This document shows, in pieces, positions 25,201 through 34,623 of a stretch of 64,000 nt of DNA. The position numbers and the translations under genes are program-made. Source of the stretch: JAWCLZ01 sp038850275 (GTDB lineage Archaea > Halobacteriota > JAWCLZ01); the NCBI GenBank assembly GCA_038850275.1, contig JAWCLZ010000002.1, forward strand, positions 61,997-125,996, given 5' to 3'. Each line of letters opens with the position of its first letter. Positions within the stretch are counted from its first letter, which is position 1. The notes under the pieces are model-generated. The model did no database searches. It worked only from the letters and a program-made list of their open reading frames with translations, and had not been told where the DNA came from.

Positions 25201-26761
25201 GGATATAAACTAGAGCTAAAATTGCAATTACTGCAATTGCAACCTCGAATCCAGGTGCTACTCTACGAGTGGGTGTTGGTTGGGGAGGCGTGGGAGTTTG
25301 AGTTGGCAAGCTAGTTGGAGTTGGGGTTACCTCATCGAGATTTGTGATCGCAATTGTACTTGATTTTGCTATAGCGCGATAGTTTTTAATATCCATATAG
25401 GTTGAGGTTGCTTGAGGTAGAGTAAAAGAACGATTAGTTATGATCTCGATCTCATATTTCAATGAAGCACTTTCACCTGCCTTTAAAACCAAGGTGTTTG
25501 AAACTAAACTACCATTAATTAACTTAGTGCTTTCCAAGGGTATTTCATCTGAGATGTTAACAGCACAGGTTCTATCCCCTGAGTTCATAGCGGTAATCGT
25601 TATGTTAATTCTACTCCCATTTTTAACAACTGTATTATCAGCTGTCTTCGTCAGCTCAATATATGGCCCGTGGACGATTAATTTGGGCTCCTCAGATTCG
25701 ATTGAGTAATTAACTCCATTGTAAGTAAAATTGGCAGTTGCCTTTGGAAGAGTATAAGTACCTGGTTTTAATGGTATCATCACATAAAATGGAATTAATC
25801 TCTCTTTCTCAACCCCTGGTTCAAGTACATCGATCTTCATATTAGTCTGACCGCTTTTGAGTTTGAATTCACTTAAAAGGGAATCGTTTATTACCACGTC
25901 GTAGACTGGGAAGCTTCCATGGTTGCGTATAACCACAGTTACCCCTGAGGTTTCATCCATATATATACCTGTTTCAGTTGGAGTTGGAGTTAAATATCCC
26001 ACGCTACCGGAAACCAATTTTATTATTTCAATCATGGATTCTATCTCTATTGCCTTTGAACCACTCCAAGTATAGGATATATTCTTTGCATCATAGCCAG
26101 TGGCAGTTACATTTATGTAGAGCGTGGTTTTATTAAGCAGTGATGGAGCATTTAATGTTAAGAGTATATCTGGTACTTGCTCACCTCTTTTTATCTCACT
26201 ATAGCTCTTAGTTGTCTCCCCCATTATCACTTGCATACCACTAGTATCGATGTTCAATTTAACATCCCCAGCTCTCGCTCCTTTATATGAACCTGGAGAA
26301 TCGCTCCCAGTGTTTTTGACCTTCACTGTTACTTGAATATATCTATTTGCTTTATAGCTATTTGCATCAGTGGTTACCTCTATGGAGAGCTCAGGTAATC
26401 CTCTTAAGGTAACATATAGATCGACATAGGCTTTATTAGGGGGCTCGATATATACATTGGAAACATCTATCCAGATTTCATCTTCTCCATTGTAATTCCA
26501 ATGATTGCTTGGATAAACATTCATAATTCTCTGGTCGAGGTAAACCCCATCTTTATAGAGCTTTAGCTTAACACTTTTAATATCACCACTTACAGTGAAA
26601 TCCGCGGCTTCAATTGTATAATTTCTAAAATTAGCTTTATCCCCCCAGTAAAGCTTTGCAGATTGCTGAGATTCCATCTCAATTGGAGCTGAGTAGCTTT
26701 TGCAGATATATGGAAGGGTAAATGCAAATAAAGCAAGGAATAACGCTATTCTCCAGTTCAT
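25178..26761 (-). CDS. PGF-CTERM surface protein with CARDB/DUF11-like domains
   Basis: 527 residues. Signal peptide at residues 1-25 and a series of Ig-like beta domains, including a CARDB-like region (SIEVTTDANSYKANRY), conserved-domain strands and a DUF11-like segment (ELTKTADNTVVKNGSRI). It ends with a Pro/Thr linker and RVAPGFEVAIAVIAILALVY + GGGRR. The Pro-Gly-Phe, hydrophobic helix and basic end match the PGF-CTERM sorting signal handled by archaeosortase A, which attaches the protein to lipid. It is likely an S-layer-associated or adhesive protein. The stop overlaps the convergent kinase gene by 23 bp. Confidence 0.85.
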   Translation of the reverse strand: MNWRIALFLALFAFTLPYICKSYSAPIEMESQQSAKLYWGDKANFRNYTIEAADFTVSGDIKSVKLKLYKDGVYLDQRIMNVYPSNHWNYNGEDEIWIDVSNVYIEPPNKAYVDLYVTLRGLPELSIEVTTDANSYKANRYIQVTVKVKNTGSDSPGSYKGARAGDVKLNIDTSGMQVIMGETTKSYSEIKRGEQVPDILLTLNAPSLLNKTTLYINVTATGYDAKNISYTWSGSKAIEIESMIEIIKLVSGSVGYLTPTPTETGIYMDETSGVTVVIRNHGSFPVYDVVINDSLLSEFKLKSGQTNMKIDVLEPGVEKERLIPFYVMIPLKPGTYTLPKATANFTYNGVNYSIESEEPKLIVHGPYIELTKTADNTVVKNGSRINITITAMNSGDRTCAVNISDEIPLESTKLINGSLVSNTLVLKAGESASLKYEIEIITNRSFTLPQATSTYMDIKNYRAIAKSSTIAITNLDEVTPTPTSLPTQTPTPPQPTPTRRVAPGFEVAIAVIAILALVYILKGGGRR

Positions 26762-26948
26762 CTTCTATCTTATCATAATTATGATTGATTTCTATATATA
26801 TTTTTTGAGTTTTCAAACAAAAAATTCATAAAATTTATAATATATATCAAATTTCTAATTTTTTTTGATTTTAGATTTCTCTTTGCATAAACTTTTTATG
26901 CATTGTAGATGAATTCACTTGAACTAAAAGTAAAATAAGGGTGAAAAA

Positions 26949-27206
26949 TTGGGTAGAAAAGAAGTGATTCAAGAAATGCTTAAATTACTAGAGAAATATC
27001 CAGATAAAGCACCTCATCTACCATGGGGCTTGAAAAACTGCCCAATGTGTAGAAGCGACTGCTGCAAATGGATAAGCAAATGCAGAGCTCGAGATCGCTA
27101 TCTAGAGCCTCCTTATTGCAAAGTGGTATTCTATGAAGATGGCGAGTGGAATATTGAAAAATTGAGGCAGTACTTGCGTGGGTTAATCAATGCAGAACAA
27201 ACATAA
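26949..27206 (+). CDS. Small Cys-rich protein of unknown function
   Basis: 85 residues from TTG 26949. It has an N-terminal helix and a central Cys cluster NCPMCRSDCCKWISKCRA (C31, C34, C38, C39, C44) plus a lone Cys in PPYCKV, followed by a C-terminal helix. The spacing suggests a zinc or FeS site. It lies in a 187-bp spacer region between the PGF-CTERM gene and tRNA-Pro. I recognise no family. Confidence 0.6.
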   Translation: MGRKEVIQEMLKLLEKYPDKAPHLPWGLKNCPMCRSDCCKWISKCRARDRYLEPPYCKVVFYEDGEWNIEKLRQYLRGLINAEQT

Positions 27207-27240
27207 AGCTTATTGGATAAGAGAGTGCAAATGTTCTTAA

Positions 27241-27315
27241 GGGGCAGTGGGGTAGCCTGGTCTATCCTCGAGCCTTTGGGAGGCTTGGACCGCAGTTCAA
27301 ATCTGCGCTGCCCCA
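27241..27315 (+). tRNA. tRNA-Pro (TGG)
   Basis: The acceptor stem is GGGGCAG/CTGCCCC with discriminator A at 27315. The anticodon stem GAGCC/GGCTT closes a loop TTTGGGA, giving anticodon TGG, which reads proline CCA. The T arm is CGCAG-TTCAAAT-CTGCG. CCA is not encoded, and no intron is present. A T-run follows as the likely terminator. Confidence 0.92.
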
Positions 27316-27426
27316 TTTTTGATAATTCAATTTTAATTTTAATTTCAAAATTAAATTTTAATTTTTTAAAATGATGATATTATGATGAGTTTATTATCAA
27401 TTTTGATATTGTGATAACAAAATTTA

Positions 27427-27436
27427 TTTTATAAAA
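27427..27436 (+). promoter_or_regulatory. TATA box of the surface-filament operon
   Basis: ttttataaaa is centred about 23 bp before ATG 27454 with no ribosome-binding site between, so the operon is probably leaderless. The preceding AT-rich spacer shows no other signal. Confidence 0.45.
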
Positions 27437-27453
27437 ATTAGATTTTATTTATA

Positions 27454-28593
27454 ATGATTGCAGATGCAAAAGCTCAGTTGAGCATGGACTTCCTAGGTGG
27501 ATTTGTAATACTCTTCTTCAGTTTAGTAACAGTTTTAATATTTCTACCAACTTTATTCAGCACTCTTCAAAACCCAAGCATAGATCTCCACCCAGTGGCA
27601 TATAGAACAAGTGTATTACTCGCAGAAGACCCAGGTTGGTGGAGCAATATCACAGTTGGCGAGCAAGGCTACAACTGGGAAGATCACTTGAACTATACTA
27701 GTAGAATTGGCCTTGCAAGCGTTAAATATGGAAAGGGAGATGCATGTATATTGGATAGAAATAAAACTCTAGCGCTTCTCACTCTATATAATAAATCGGA
27801 TTCCACAAGCTATGGAAAAATTCAAGATCTCTTGGGCTTGAAAAGCTCAACGCGAAAATACGACTACAATATAACATTCAAAATCCTGCCATCGGGAGCG
27901 ATATGGAAAATTAAGCGGAATGAAAGCGGAGTATATAAAGAATATAATATGACATTTGGCAGAGAAATACCAAACTCTGGCAATGTGGAGAAAGTGGTGC
28001 GCATATTAAGAATTTATAAAGGATTTTACCCTGAATACATGCCATACATAGTCCCAGGTATAAACCCAGAGGAGAGGTGGTATCCAAACTGGCCAGATGG
28101 ATATTATCCCTTTGATGATATAAATGACGATGACAAAGGACAGTTTGACCACCCGCTCTTACTGAGCTATCCACTGGGGTATTTCAAGATATATAATTTC
28201 GGCAGAGAGCCAAGTGCTACAGCTGTAGACGATCTCGACCTATATGTAACAACTGATCTCACTCAAACTGAAAATCGTTTATTGCACGCGAATCCCAACC
28301 TCGTGGTTTCTTGGAACAACAACACCGGCTGGAGCGGGCCATATTGGAATGGCACTGATTGGAGCATAGACCCAGGTACTGGTTTGAAGTCACGCAATTT
28401 CGAAGAAGAAATCAATAGCAAACTTGAAGACCTAAATGCTAGCGATGGACAGCTATTTTTGCTTTCAATTAAATATCACAATGCACAAGGAGATGTCTCT
28501 GCACCCAATGCAGTGACTTGGCTTGAAGATCCTTGGCTGCCAACGGGAGAAGACATTCGTGGATTATTCAAACTGGAGGTATGCATATGGTAA
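27454..28593 (+). CDS. Pilin-like surface protein, first gene of operon
   Basis: 379 residues. The N-terminus AKAQLSMDFLGGFVILFFSL resembles an archaeal class III (prepilin) signal with a hydrophobic helix after the cleavage site. A long exported domain with several N-glycosylation sequons follows (NIT, NYT, NKT and others). No assembly ATPase is in the cluster. The next four genes have the same N-terminal plan, so it is probably one component of an archaeal pilus-like or surface-adhesion complex. No catalytic motif is visible. Confidence 0.7.
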   Translation: MIADAKAQLSMDFLGGFVILFFSLVTVLIFLPTLFSTLQNPSIDLHPVAYRTSVLLAEDPGWWSNITVGEQGYNWEDHLNYTSRIGLASVKYGKGDACILDRNKTLALLTLYNKSDSTSYGKIQDLLGLKSSTRKYDYNITFKILPSGAIWKIKRNESGVYKEYNMTFGREIPNSGNVEKVVRILRIYKGFYPEYMPYIVPGINPEERWYPNWPDGYYPFDDINDDDKGQFDHPLLLSYPLGYFKIYNFGREPSATAVDDLDLYVTTDLTQTENRLLHANPNLVVSWNNNTGWSGPYWNGTDWSIDPGTGLKSRNFEEEINSKLEDLNASDGQLFLLSIKYHNAQGDVSAPNAVTWLEDPWLPTGEDIRGLFKLEVCIW

Positions 28594-29183
28594 AAAGCGA
28601 AGCACAGGTTTTCACCCTCGAGGGCTTGGGCGCGGCTGTGATAATAATGCTTGCATTATACTTCATGCTTCAATCCCCAGTTATCTTCACCCCTCCAACT
28701 GCGCAGCATTTAAATGTTCAACTTTCCCAACTCGGTAGAGATGCACTTCTAGCGCTTGATATAGAAGTGCCTAGCAATAGTACTCTTGCTAATTATACTT
28801 TGAAGAGCTATTTAAAAGCAATTAATAAAAGCGACCTTAAGATTCCAACTCAAATGAGAAAAGACCTATGCTCTCTTCTCCCGAGGAATGTGATGTTTAA
28901 CGTGGTTTTAAGCTATGTTAATTTAAGCGGGGTAAACATAAGCGAGGGGAATTATACCATGCTAAATATCACCACTCTTATCTTAAATTCTGATAATACT
29001 ACTGAATTCATAACCAATCTCACGCCTCCTCAGGATTCCACAACTGCTAGCCATTTAGTAGTGCTCTACGATAGCGAGCTTAGCGAGGACTCGCCATTCA
29101 AAGTAAATGCAACTGAAATGGGAACTGAGCCTGAGAGAATACCCCACGTTATAGAGGTGAGACTTGAGCTATGGTATGTTTAA
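28587..29183 (+). CDS. Pilin-like protein (DUF7288-like)
   Basis: 198 residues from ATG 28587, placed 6 bp after GGAGGT (28575-28580); this overlaps the previous stop by 7 bp. The N-terminus KSEAQVFTLEGLGAAVIIM is a short basic leader, then a hydrophobic helix, resembling the DUF7288 pilin-like family as I recall it from haloarchaea. The exported part has several Asn-X-Ser/Thr sequons. The family call is from memory. It is translationally coupled with its neighbours. Confidence 0.65.
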   Translation: MVKSEAQVFTLEGLGAAVIIMLALYFMLQSPVIFTPPTAQHLNVQLSQLGRDALLALDIEVPSNSTLANYTLKSYLKAINKSDLKIPTQMRKDLCSLLPRNVMFNVVLSYVNLSGVNISEGNYTMLNITTLILNSDNTTEFITNLTPPQDSTTASHLVVLYDSELSEDSPFKVNATEMGTEPERIPHVIEVRLELWYV

Positions 29184-29596
29184 GAAATGAAGAAGGGCAG
29201 ATCATAATATTATTTGGATTTTTAATAGCAGCTAGCTTAATCGTATTAGCTGTGCTTTTAAATACTGTGCTATTCTCAGGCCAGCAGGCAGTCGTTGGGG
29301 AGTTTACCTTCCCTAAATATGAGATACAGGATATAAGGCTTCAAACTCTAGAGCAAGCTAAAATTGCGGCAAATCGCTCGGAGTTTAAAAATGAAACTAT
29401 ATTTAATGAGATAATTGAGCTATATAGTAAGCAAATCCTAGCATTATATAGCGAGAGGGGTGCTTATGCTTTAGTCACAATTAAGCCTGTGAAGAGTGGA
29501 GAGAATATAACTTGGGCTCAAGTCAAGGTAATCTACAACGATATGTATACTGATTACAAAAGTGTGGATGTGATCTATGATTTAAAGGGGGAATAA
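29171..29596 (+). CDS. Pilin-like protein (DUF7261-like)
   Basis: 141 residues. A short leader (LRNEEGQ) precedes the hydrophobic helix IIILFGFLIAASLIVLAVLL, then a small exported domain. The RNEEGQ-IIIL arrangement resembles another group of small archaeal pilin-like proteins (DUF7261, from memory). It overlaps the preceding gene by 13 bp, so the operon is tightly coupled. Confidence 0.65.
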   Translation: MVCLRNEEGQIIILFGFLIAASLIVLAVLLNTVLFSGQQAVVGEFTFPKYEIQDIRLQTLEQAKIAANRSEFKNETIFNEIIELYSKQILALYSERGAYALVTIKPVKSGENITWAQVKVIYNDMYTDYKSVDVIYDLKGE

Positions 29597-29603
29597 TTGG
29601 AAT

Positions 29604-32600
29604 ATGAATAAAATGAAGAAGAATATGAATAGTAATACTAAGTGGAATAAATTTGTTAATAATACTCAAGCGGTAACTCCAACCTATGAATATATAATAC
29701 TCATTGGAATTTTAATCGTCTATATCACTCTCTTCCTCACTATTTACGCTGATGAATTTGGAATAGCACCTTTGAGAATCGCAATGCAAACGCAGTTCGA
29801 GGATATTGGCAATGATATTAGCTCAAAAGTCGTGGATATGTATATAATTGCACCTGAATCAGGCTATTTAAAAACCAAATTCTACATGCCTCAAGCAGTT
29901 GGTAAATATGAATATAAAGTTGAATTCAAAGAAATAGGACTTGACCAGCAAATTTTGGTTTCAGCGCTGAGGTTTGAGAAAGAAGTAATGATCACTTTAA
30001 ATAAAATAGGCTCAAGCTTAGGACTAACTGGCTCTACTTATAGTTCCACTCCTGAGCACTGGCTTATCTATAGCATGAGCTCGCAATATGATCTAACTCC
30101 AATTGCAGTTGCATATCCAAGGGAAGTCTCTTATAACCTCACTTCTGGGTGGAGTGATATAGTTGTTTTCGATGGAAGTGATTCAAAAGGTATAGGCGAG
30201 CTTCAATATAAATGGGACTTCAATGGCGATGGAATTGTAGACGCGACTAATGCAACTGAATATTATCAATACTCAGCTCCAGGTGTTTACAATGCAACTT
30301 TAACAATCTATGATCCAATTTTAGATAGAGAAGCTTCAACAACTGTTCAAGTAAATGTTACCACTAGTTATATCGAGCCATCCATAGATGCCTATAAATA
30401 TGTATCTCCAAGGAGCTTTGGAGTGGGTAAACCAAGTTATACAACTATAGTGCTCTATGGCAAGGGAATACCTCAAAATGAATCCCATATTGATGTAATG
30501 CAAGTGATAGATGTCTCAGGAAGTATGGATCCAGATTGGCTAAAGATAGCTGGCGGTGATCCAGAAACAGGCTACACTCCATTCTCAAATAAGAGTATAA
30601 AGGGAACCGCTGGAAGCAAGATCTGGACTGAGAGCTTTAGTTTAACAAGCGCTGCTAATGAAACAATTGAAAAACTTCACGTTGAACTCTGGAATGTAAG
30701 CGGGAGTAATAATGTTGATCTCTACGTCAAGCCCCCAGGTGGAATTGCTGAGAGAGCGCAGACTATAACTCCTTGGTATGAGCGCTATGAAAAAGCAAAT
30801 CCACCCTTAGGTAGCTATACCATCTACGTACTTGGAGACTTCCCAGTTGGGAGCCAGTCGTTTAAAGTGAATGTAAACAAGACCTCAAAGATTAGTATAA
30901 GTGGAGCTGTGGATACCTACACTTGGAGCAATACCACTTATAATTTGAACGTGGCTAAGTGGATGGAGACATATATAACTTGGCCCACTAGCTCAGTCGA
31001 TCTAAATCTATATTTAACCGACCCGAGCTCAGCAACTTATGCTCCAACTTCAGCAAATCTCTCTTCGCCCTCTCGCAATTGGGAGCGAATTTATCTCACT
31101 AATATAAAAGCTGGGGACTGGACAGTTGCAGTTTACAACAATGGGTCTTACCCCACTTATAATGTTACAATTCAAGCTTGGTGCATCGAAGAAAACAAGG
31201 ATCCCAAAGTGGATATAACCATGGATGGCTCTTCAACTGGTAAAAAAACCCCACATACCTTCACAGGTTTAACAGGCACTCATACCTTCACTGTGCCCAG
31301 CAGCGATTCAAAAGGACATCAATTTTGGAAGTGGAATGAAACTGGCTCTACAAGTAGAACGATAAGTGTGAGTTCAAGTGGAACTTATACCGCTGTATAT
31401 CGCCAGCCTCCACCTACCCCTACACCAACACCAACTTTCACAATTTCAAATCCAGGAGAGCAGACTGTGTATCGAGGCAGCTCGAAATCAATAAGTATAA
31501 CGGTAACAAGTTATTATGGCTATAACAAAGAGGTTAGTTTAAACGCTAGCGGAATGCCAAGTGGCACTACAATTACCTTCACTCCCGATAAAAAAACGCC
31601 CACATTTAGCTCTACAATGACTATAAATGTGAGCGCGAGTACGCCAACTGGAAATTATCCAATAACAATCATTGGCACTGGGAGCGATGGATTAGTTAAA
31701 ACTCAAACATTCACATTATATATACCTGATTTCTCAATAAGTGCTTCTCCCTCTTCGGGGAGTGTTAAAACCACGGGCGGGAGCACCAATTATACCATTA
31801 CCTTAACCTCGCTATATAAATTCGCAGGCAGCATCTCGCTCTCAATCTCAGGATTGCCAGCAGGTGCTAGTGCCACATTCAGCCCTAATCCAGTTAGCCT
31901 ATCAGCTGGGCAAACTAAGACCTCAACCCTCACTGTTTCAGTGCCCCCTGGAACTCCAGTTGGAGATTATACCTTAACCATAACTGGCATAAGTGGAAGC
32001 CTCAGCCATTCAACAAGCGTAACTCTTAAAGTCATAATACCCCCACCTGGCTTGCTCTACTGGCTAGCTAGACTATATGAAATCTCACTCCCAAGTCCAT
32101 GGATCAGCGCTAGAGCTGCTCCAGGTGTAGAGAGCTTCACTGGATATATACGCCTTGGCGAAACTCCAGTAACAAACTTTAGCGGCAATATAACTGCAAG
32201 CGAGCCGCCTAGGTGGGATAATACTGAGAGTCCAATCTTGATTAATGAATCCATTGAGAACTTCAAGATAAGTTTGAATTACTACGATGAATATGGGAAT
32301 GAAAGTTTGCACTTCTGGGTAAGTAAAAATGGCGCTCCTCCAGTGCTAGTAGCTGGATTAATGGGTGAGTACTATGACAACATGGATTTAACCAATTTGA
32401 AATTAACTAGACTAGACCCAGTGGTAGACTTCAACTGGGGCTCAGGCTCACCACATTCTTCAATTGAAGCTGATACCTTCTCAGTTAGATGGACTGGCTA
32501 TGTTAAAGTGGATAGGTCTGAGACTTATACATTTTATGTAGTTACAGACGATGGAAGTAGGGTATGGGTTGATGATACGCTTATCATCGATTCTTGGATT

Positions 32601-33788
32601 AATCAATCAACGACTGAGCGCAGTGGAAGTATTTATCTCGCTGAGGGCTGGCATAAGATAAAATATGAATATTATGAGAACACTGGAAGTGCAACTGCTA
32701 GATTGCTATATTCCTCTCCAAGCACGCCTAAACAAGTTATACCGCAGGATCACCTGAGCCCAGTTAATATGAAGGGCAATGTATGCATAAATTATACTGA
32801 GACAAATGTAATTGCACCTGCTACTTACACTATTTATATAACTGGAACTTTCCTCAGCGGTACAAAGGATTTTGAACTGCAAACCTATATGGCTAAACTA
32901 GATGCAGCTAGGATAAGTGGTAAAACCTTTGAGGATATGTTGAATAGCTCTTCAGATAAATCTGGATTAGTTTCATTTGGTGGCAATGCAACTATTATTA
33001 ACCAATCAGATGTGAGGTTGATTCAAAGTCTAACTTATAGCCATAGCCTTGTTAAAGCTGGCTTCGATTTATTAGAGGCGCATAATGGCACGCCAGTGGG
33101 TGAAGCCATCTATGTTGCAGTTCAAGAGCTAAATAATTCCTCGGAGTTCTTCACTGAGAATGATCGCACTCGAGTGCCTGTGATAATCTTGCTCTCAGAT
33201 GGACTGCCAACCCTCCCAGCAACCCTTGAGGAGATCTCTGAAAATAATTATACTCGAGCTATTCAATATGCCCTTGAGCAGGCTAATATTGCGAAGAGCA
33301 TGGGTATTTTGATCTATGCAATTGGATTTGGAGTTGATGCTGACATGAATTTCCTCGCTAACATCTCAAGTGGCGAGGGCTTTTACTTCTTCGCTGCTAC
33401 TAAAGAAGAGCTTCAAGCGATTTATCTGCAAATAGTTAAGGAACTTAGGGAATATGCTGGTAGAAATGTAGTGATCACTGATGTAGTGCCAGCTGGTATA
33501 AATGTAGTAAGCGCACCAGGAGCGAGTGAGATAATTAATAATGATGATGGAACTACAACTATTATCTGGAGAGTAGGTGGAGTTAAAATTTATAGACATG
33601 GTCAAACACCACTGGTGAGGAGATTGGTGATATCAACTATGAGCACTGGTTCCACTAATGCCAATGTATATGGTCTCTCCAATGTTACTTATACCAATGT
33701 TATCACAGGTGATCTAACCACTTTTGTATTTCCTGAGACGAATATCTACGTTAAACCAGTTGGCAGTGGACAGATGAGTATGGAGTGA
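29604..33788 (+). CDS. Giant adhesin: pilin-like N-terminus, PKD, interrupted vWA, PA14
   Basis: 1394 residues. A basic leader and a hydrophobic helix (TYEYIILIGILIVYITLFL) resemble class III signals. A PKD-like domain follows (about 183-255). A vWA domain begins with its MIDAS motif D303-V-S305-G-S307, then is interrupted by two PPC-like beta domains, an InlB-like repeat, a PT linker, two Ig-like domains and a PA14 domain (about 917-1065). The vWA resumes near residue 1100, with T1163 (GTPVGEA) and D1199 (LLSDG) completing the metal site. A DUF11-like domain (about 1280-1394) ends it. No C-terminal sorting tail is seen. It probably binds carbohydrate or surface partners through a metal-dependent site. 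Confidence 0.8.
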   Translation: MNKMKKNMNSNTKWNKFVNNTQAVTPTYEYIILIGILIVYITLFLTIYADEFGIAPLRIAMQTQFEDIGNDISSKVVDMYIIAPESGYLKTKFYMPQAVGKYEYKVEFKEIGLDQQILVSALRFEKEVMITLNKIGSSLGLTGSTYSSTPEHWLIYSMSSQYDLTPIAVAYPREVSYNLTSGWSDIVVFDGSDSKGIGELQYKWDFNGDGIVDATNATEYYQYSAPGVYNATLTIYDPILDREASTTVQVNVTTSYIEPSIDAYKYVSPRSFGVGKPSYTTIVLYGKGIPQNESHIDVMQVIDVSGSMDPDWLKIAGGDPETGYTPFSNKSIKGTAGSKIWTESFSLTSAANETIEKLHVELWNVSGSNNVDLYVKPPGGIAERAQTITPWYERYEKANPPLGSYTIYVLGDFPVGSQSFKVNVNKTSKISISGAVDTYTWSNTTYNLNVAKWMETYITWPTSSVDLNLYLTDPSSATYAPTSANLSSPSRNWERIYLTNIKAGDWTVAVYNNGSYPTYNVTIQAWCIEENKDPKVDITMDGSSTGKKTPHTFTGLTGTHTFTVPSSDSKGHQFWKWNETGSTSRTISVSSSGTYTAVYRQPPPTPTPTPTFTISNPGEQTVYRGSSKSISITVTSYYGYNKEVSLNASGMPSGTTITFTPDKKTPTFSSTMTINVSASTPTGNYPITIIGTGSDGLVKTQTFTLYIPDFSISASPSSGSVKTTGGSTNYTITLTSLYKFAGSISLSISGLPAGASATFSPNPVSLSAGQTKTSTLTVSVPPGTPVGDYTLTITGISGSLSHSTSVTLKVIIPPPGLLYWLARLYEISLPSPWISARAAPGVESFTGYIRLGETPVTNFSGNITASEPPRWDNTESPILINESIENFKISLNYYDEYGNESLHFWVSKNGAPPVLVAGLMGEYYDNMDLTNLKLTRLDPVVDFNWGSGSPHSSIEADTFSVRWTGYVKVDRSETYTFYVVTDDGSRVWVDDTLIIDSWINQSTTERSGSIYLAEGWHKIKYEYYENTGSATARLLYSSPSTPKQVIPQDHLSPVNMKGNVCINYTETNVIAPATYTIYITGTFLSGTKDFELQTYMAKLDAARISGKTFEDMLNSSSDKSGLVSFGGNATIINQSDVRLIQSLTYSHSLVKAGFDLLEAHNGTPVGEAIYVAVQELNNSSEFFTENDRTRVPVIILLSDGLPTLPATLEEISENNYTRAIQYALEQANIAKSMGILIYAIGFGVDADMNFLANISSGEGFYFFAATKEELQAIYLQIVKELREYAGRNVVITDVVPAGINVVSAPGASEIINNDDGTTTIIWRVGGVKIYRHGQTPLVRRLVISTMSTGSTNANVYGLSNVTYTNVITGDLTTFVFPETNIYVKPVGSGQMSME

Positions 33789-33792
33789 TGAG

Positions 33793-34584
33793 ATGCTAAA
33801 CTCAAGAGAAGCAGTATCAGAAGTAGTTGGATATATGTTGATCTTCACCATAGTGGTGCTCTCCATAGGATTGATGTATGTCTATGGCTATCCCATTTTA
33901 GAGGACCTTCAAAATAGAATTCGCTTTCAAAACGCTGAGCAGGGATTTGCAACTCTACAGGCTGATTTAGATAGAGTGGTATTTGACCAAGCACCTATTA
34001 AGACCACGAGGATAAACACAGGTGGGGGATCCATTCAAGCTGCTTCCTCAGGGGATAGAATTAACATAGTGGTTAACATTAGCGGGGAGAAGAAATATGA
34101 AGTTACAAGGGAACTTGGAATCGTGGAATATCGCCACTTGGGGAAGAGAATTGCCTATATAGATGGCGGGGTATTCATAAAAGAGGGCGAGCGCTCTTAT
34201 CTTCGAATTCCACCTAAGATCTATGTTTACAATGACACTGAGACCTCTAATCTAACAGTTATAATCTCAATTTTCTCGATATACTGCAAATATCCCACGA
34301 TGGGTGGGGGCGAGAGGGTATCAGTGTTGAGTAAATTTAATAGGTCGAGCACGAGTGCTTATATCAATCAAAGCTTTAACTCTAGCTTGAGCAATGTAAC
34401 CATAGTTATAAATAGTAGTTTATACGCTGATGCTTGGGAAATGCACTTTAGCAATCTCAAAGAGCGGGCATACGTTGGGATAGAGGTCACGAGGTTGAAT
34501 TCCACTCACGTGAGAGCAGTAATTCCATTCAATAGAGTGGTCATCGCTGAGAATAAAGCTGATGTAGAGGTATTCTCTAGTTAA
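33793..34584 (+). CDS. Pilin-like protein (DUF7289-like)
   Basis: 263 residues. The N-terminus SREAVSEVVGYMLIFTIVVL is the AVSEVxG prepilin-type signature found in many archaeal pilins and DUF7289-type proteins. The long exported beta-rich domain has many N-glycosylation sequons. It is the last gene of the operon and starts 4 bp after the adhesin stop. Likely partner of the adhesin on the cell surface. Confidence 0.75.
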   Translation: MLNSREAVSEVVGYMLIFTIVVLSIGLMYVYGYPILEDLQNRIRFQNAEQGFATLQADLDRVVFDQAPIKTTRINTGGGSIQAASSGDRINIVVNISGEKKYEVTRELGIVEYRHLGKRIAYIDGGVFIKEGERSYLRIPPKIYVYNDTETSNLTVIISIFSIYCKYPTMGGGERVSVLSKFNRSSTSAYINQSFNSSLSNVTIVINSSLYADAWEMHFSNLKERAYVGIEVTRLNSTHVRAVIPFNRVVIAENKADVEVFSS

Positions 34585-34592
34585 TTTATTTG

Positions 34593-34623
34593 ATGAAGCT
34601 CTCTAGTTAATGAAGCTCTCTAG
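34593..34623. repeat. 17-bp duplication carrying a copied start codon
   Basis: atgaagctctctag is at 34593-34606 and again at 34610-34623, with offset 17 bp. The second copy holds the true start of the radical SAM gene (MKLSRF). The first forms a short ORF, MKLSS-stop. The element also shares tctctagttaat with the end of the preceding gene. Confidence 0.85.
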
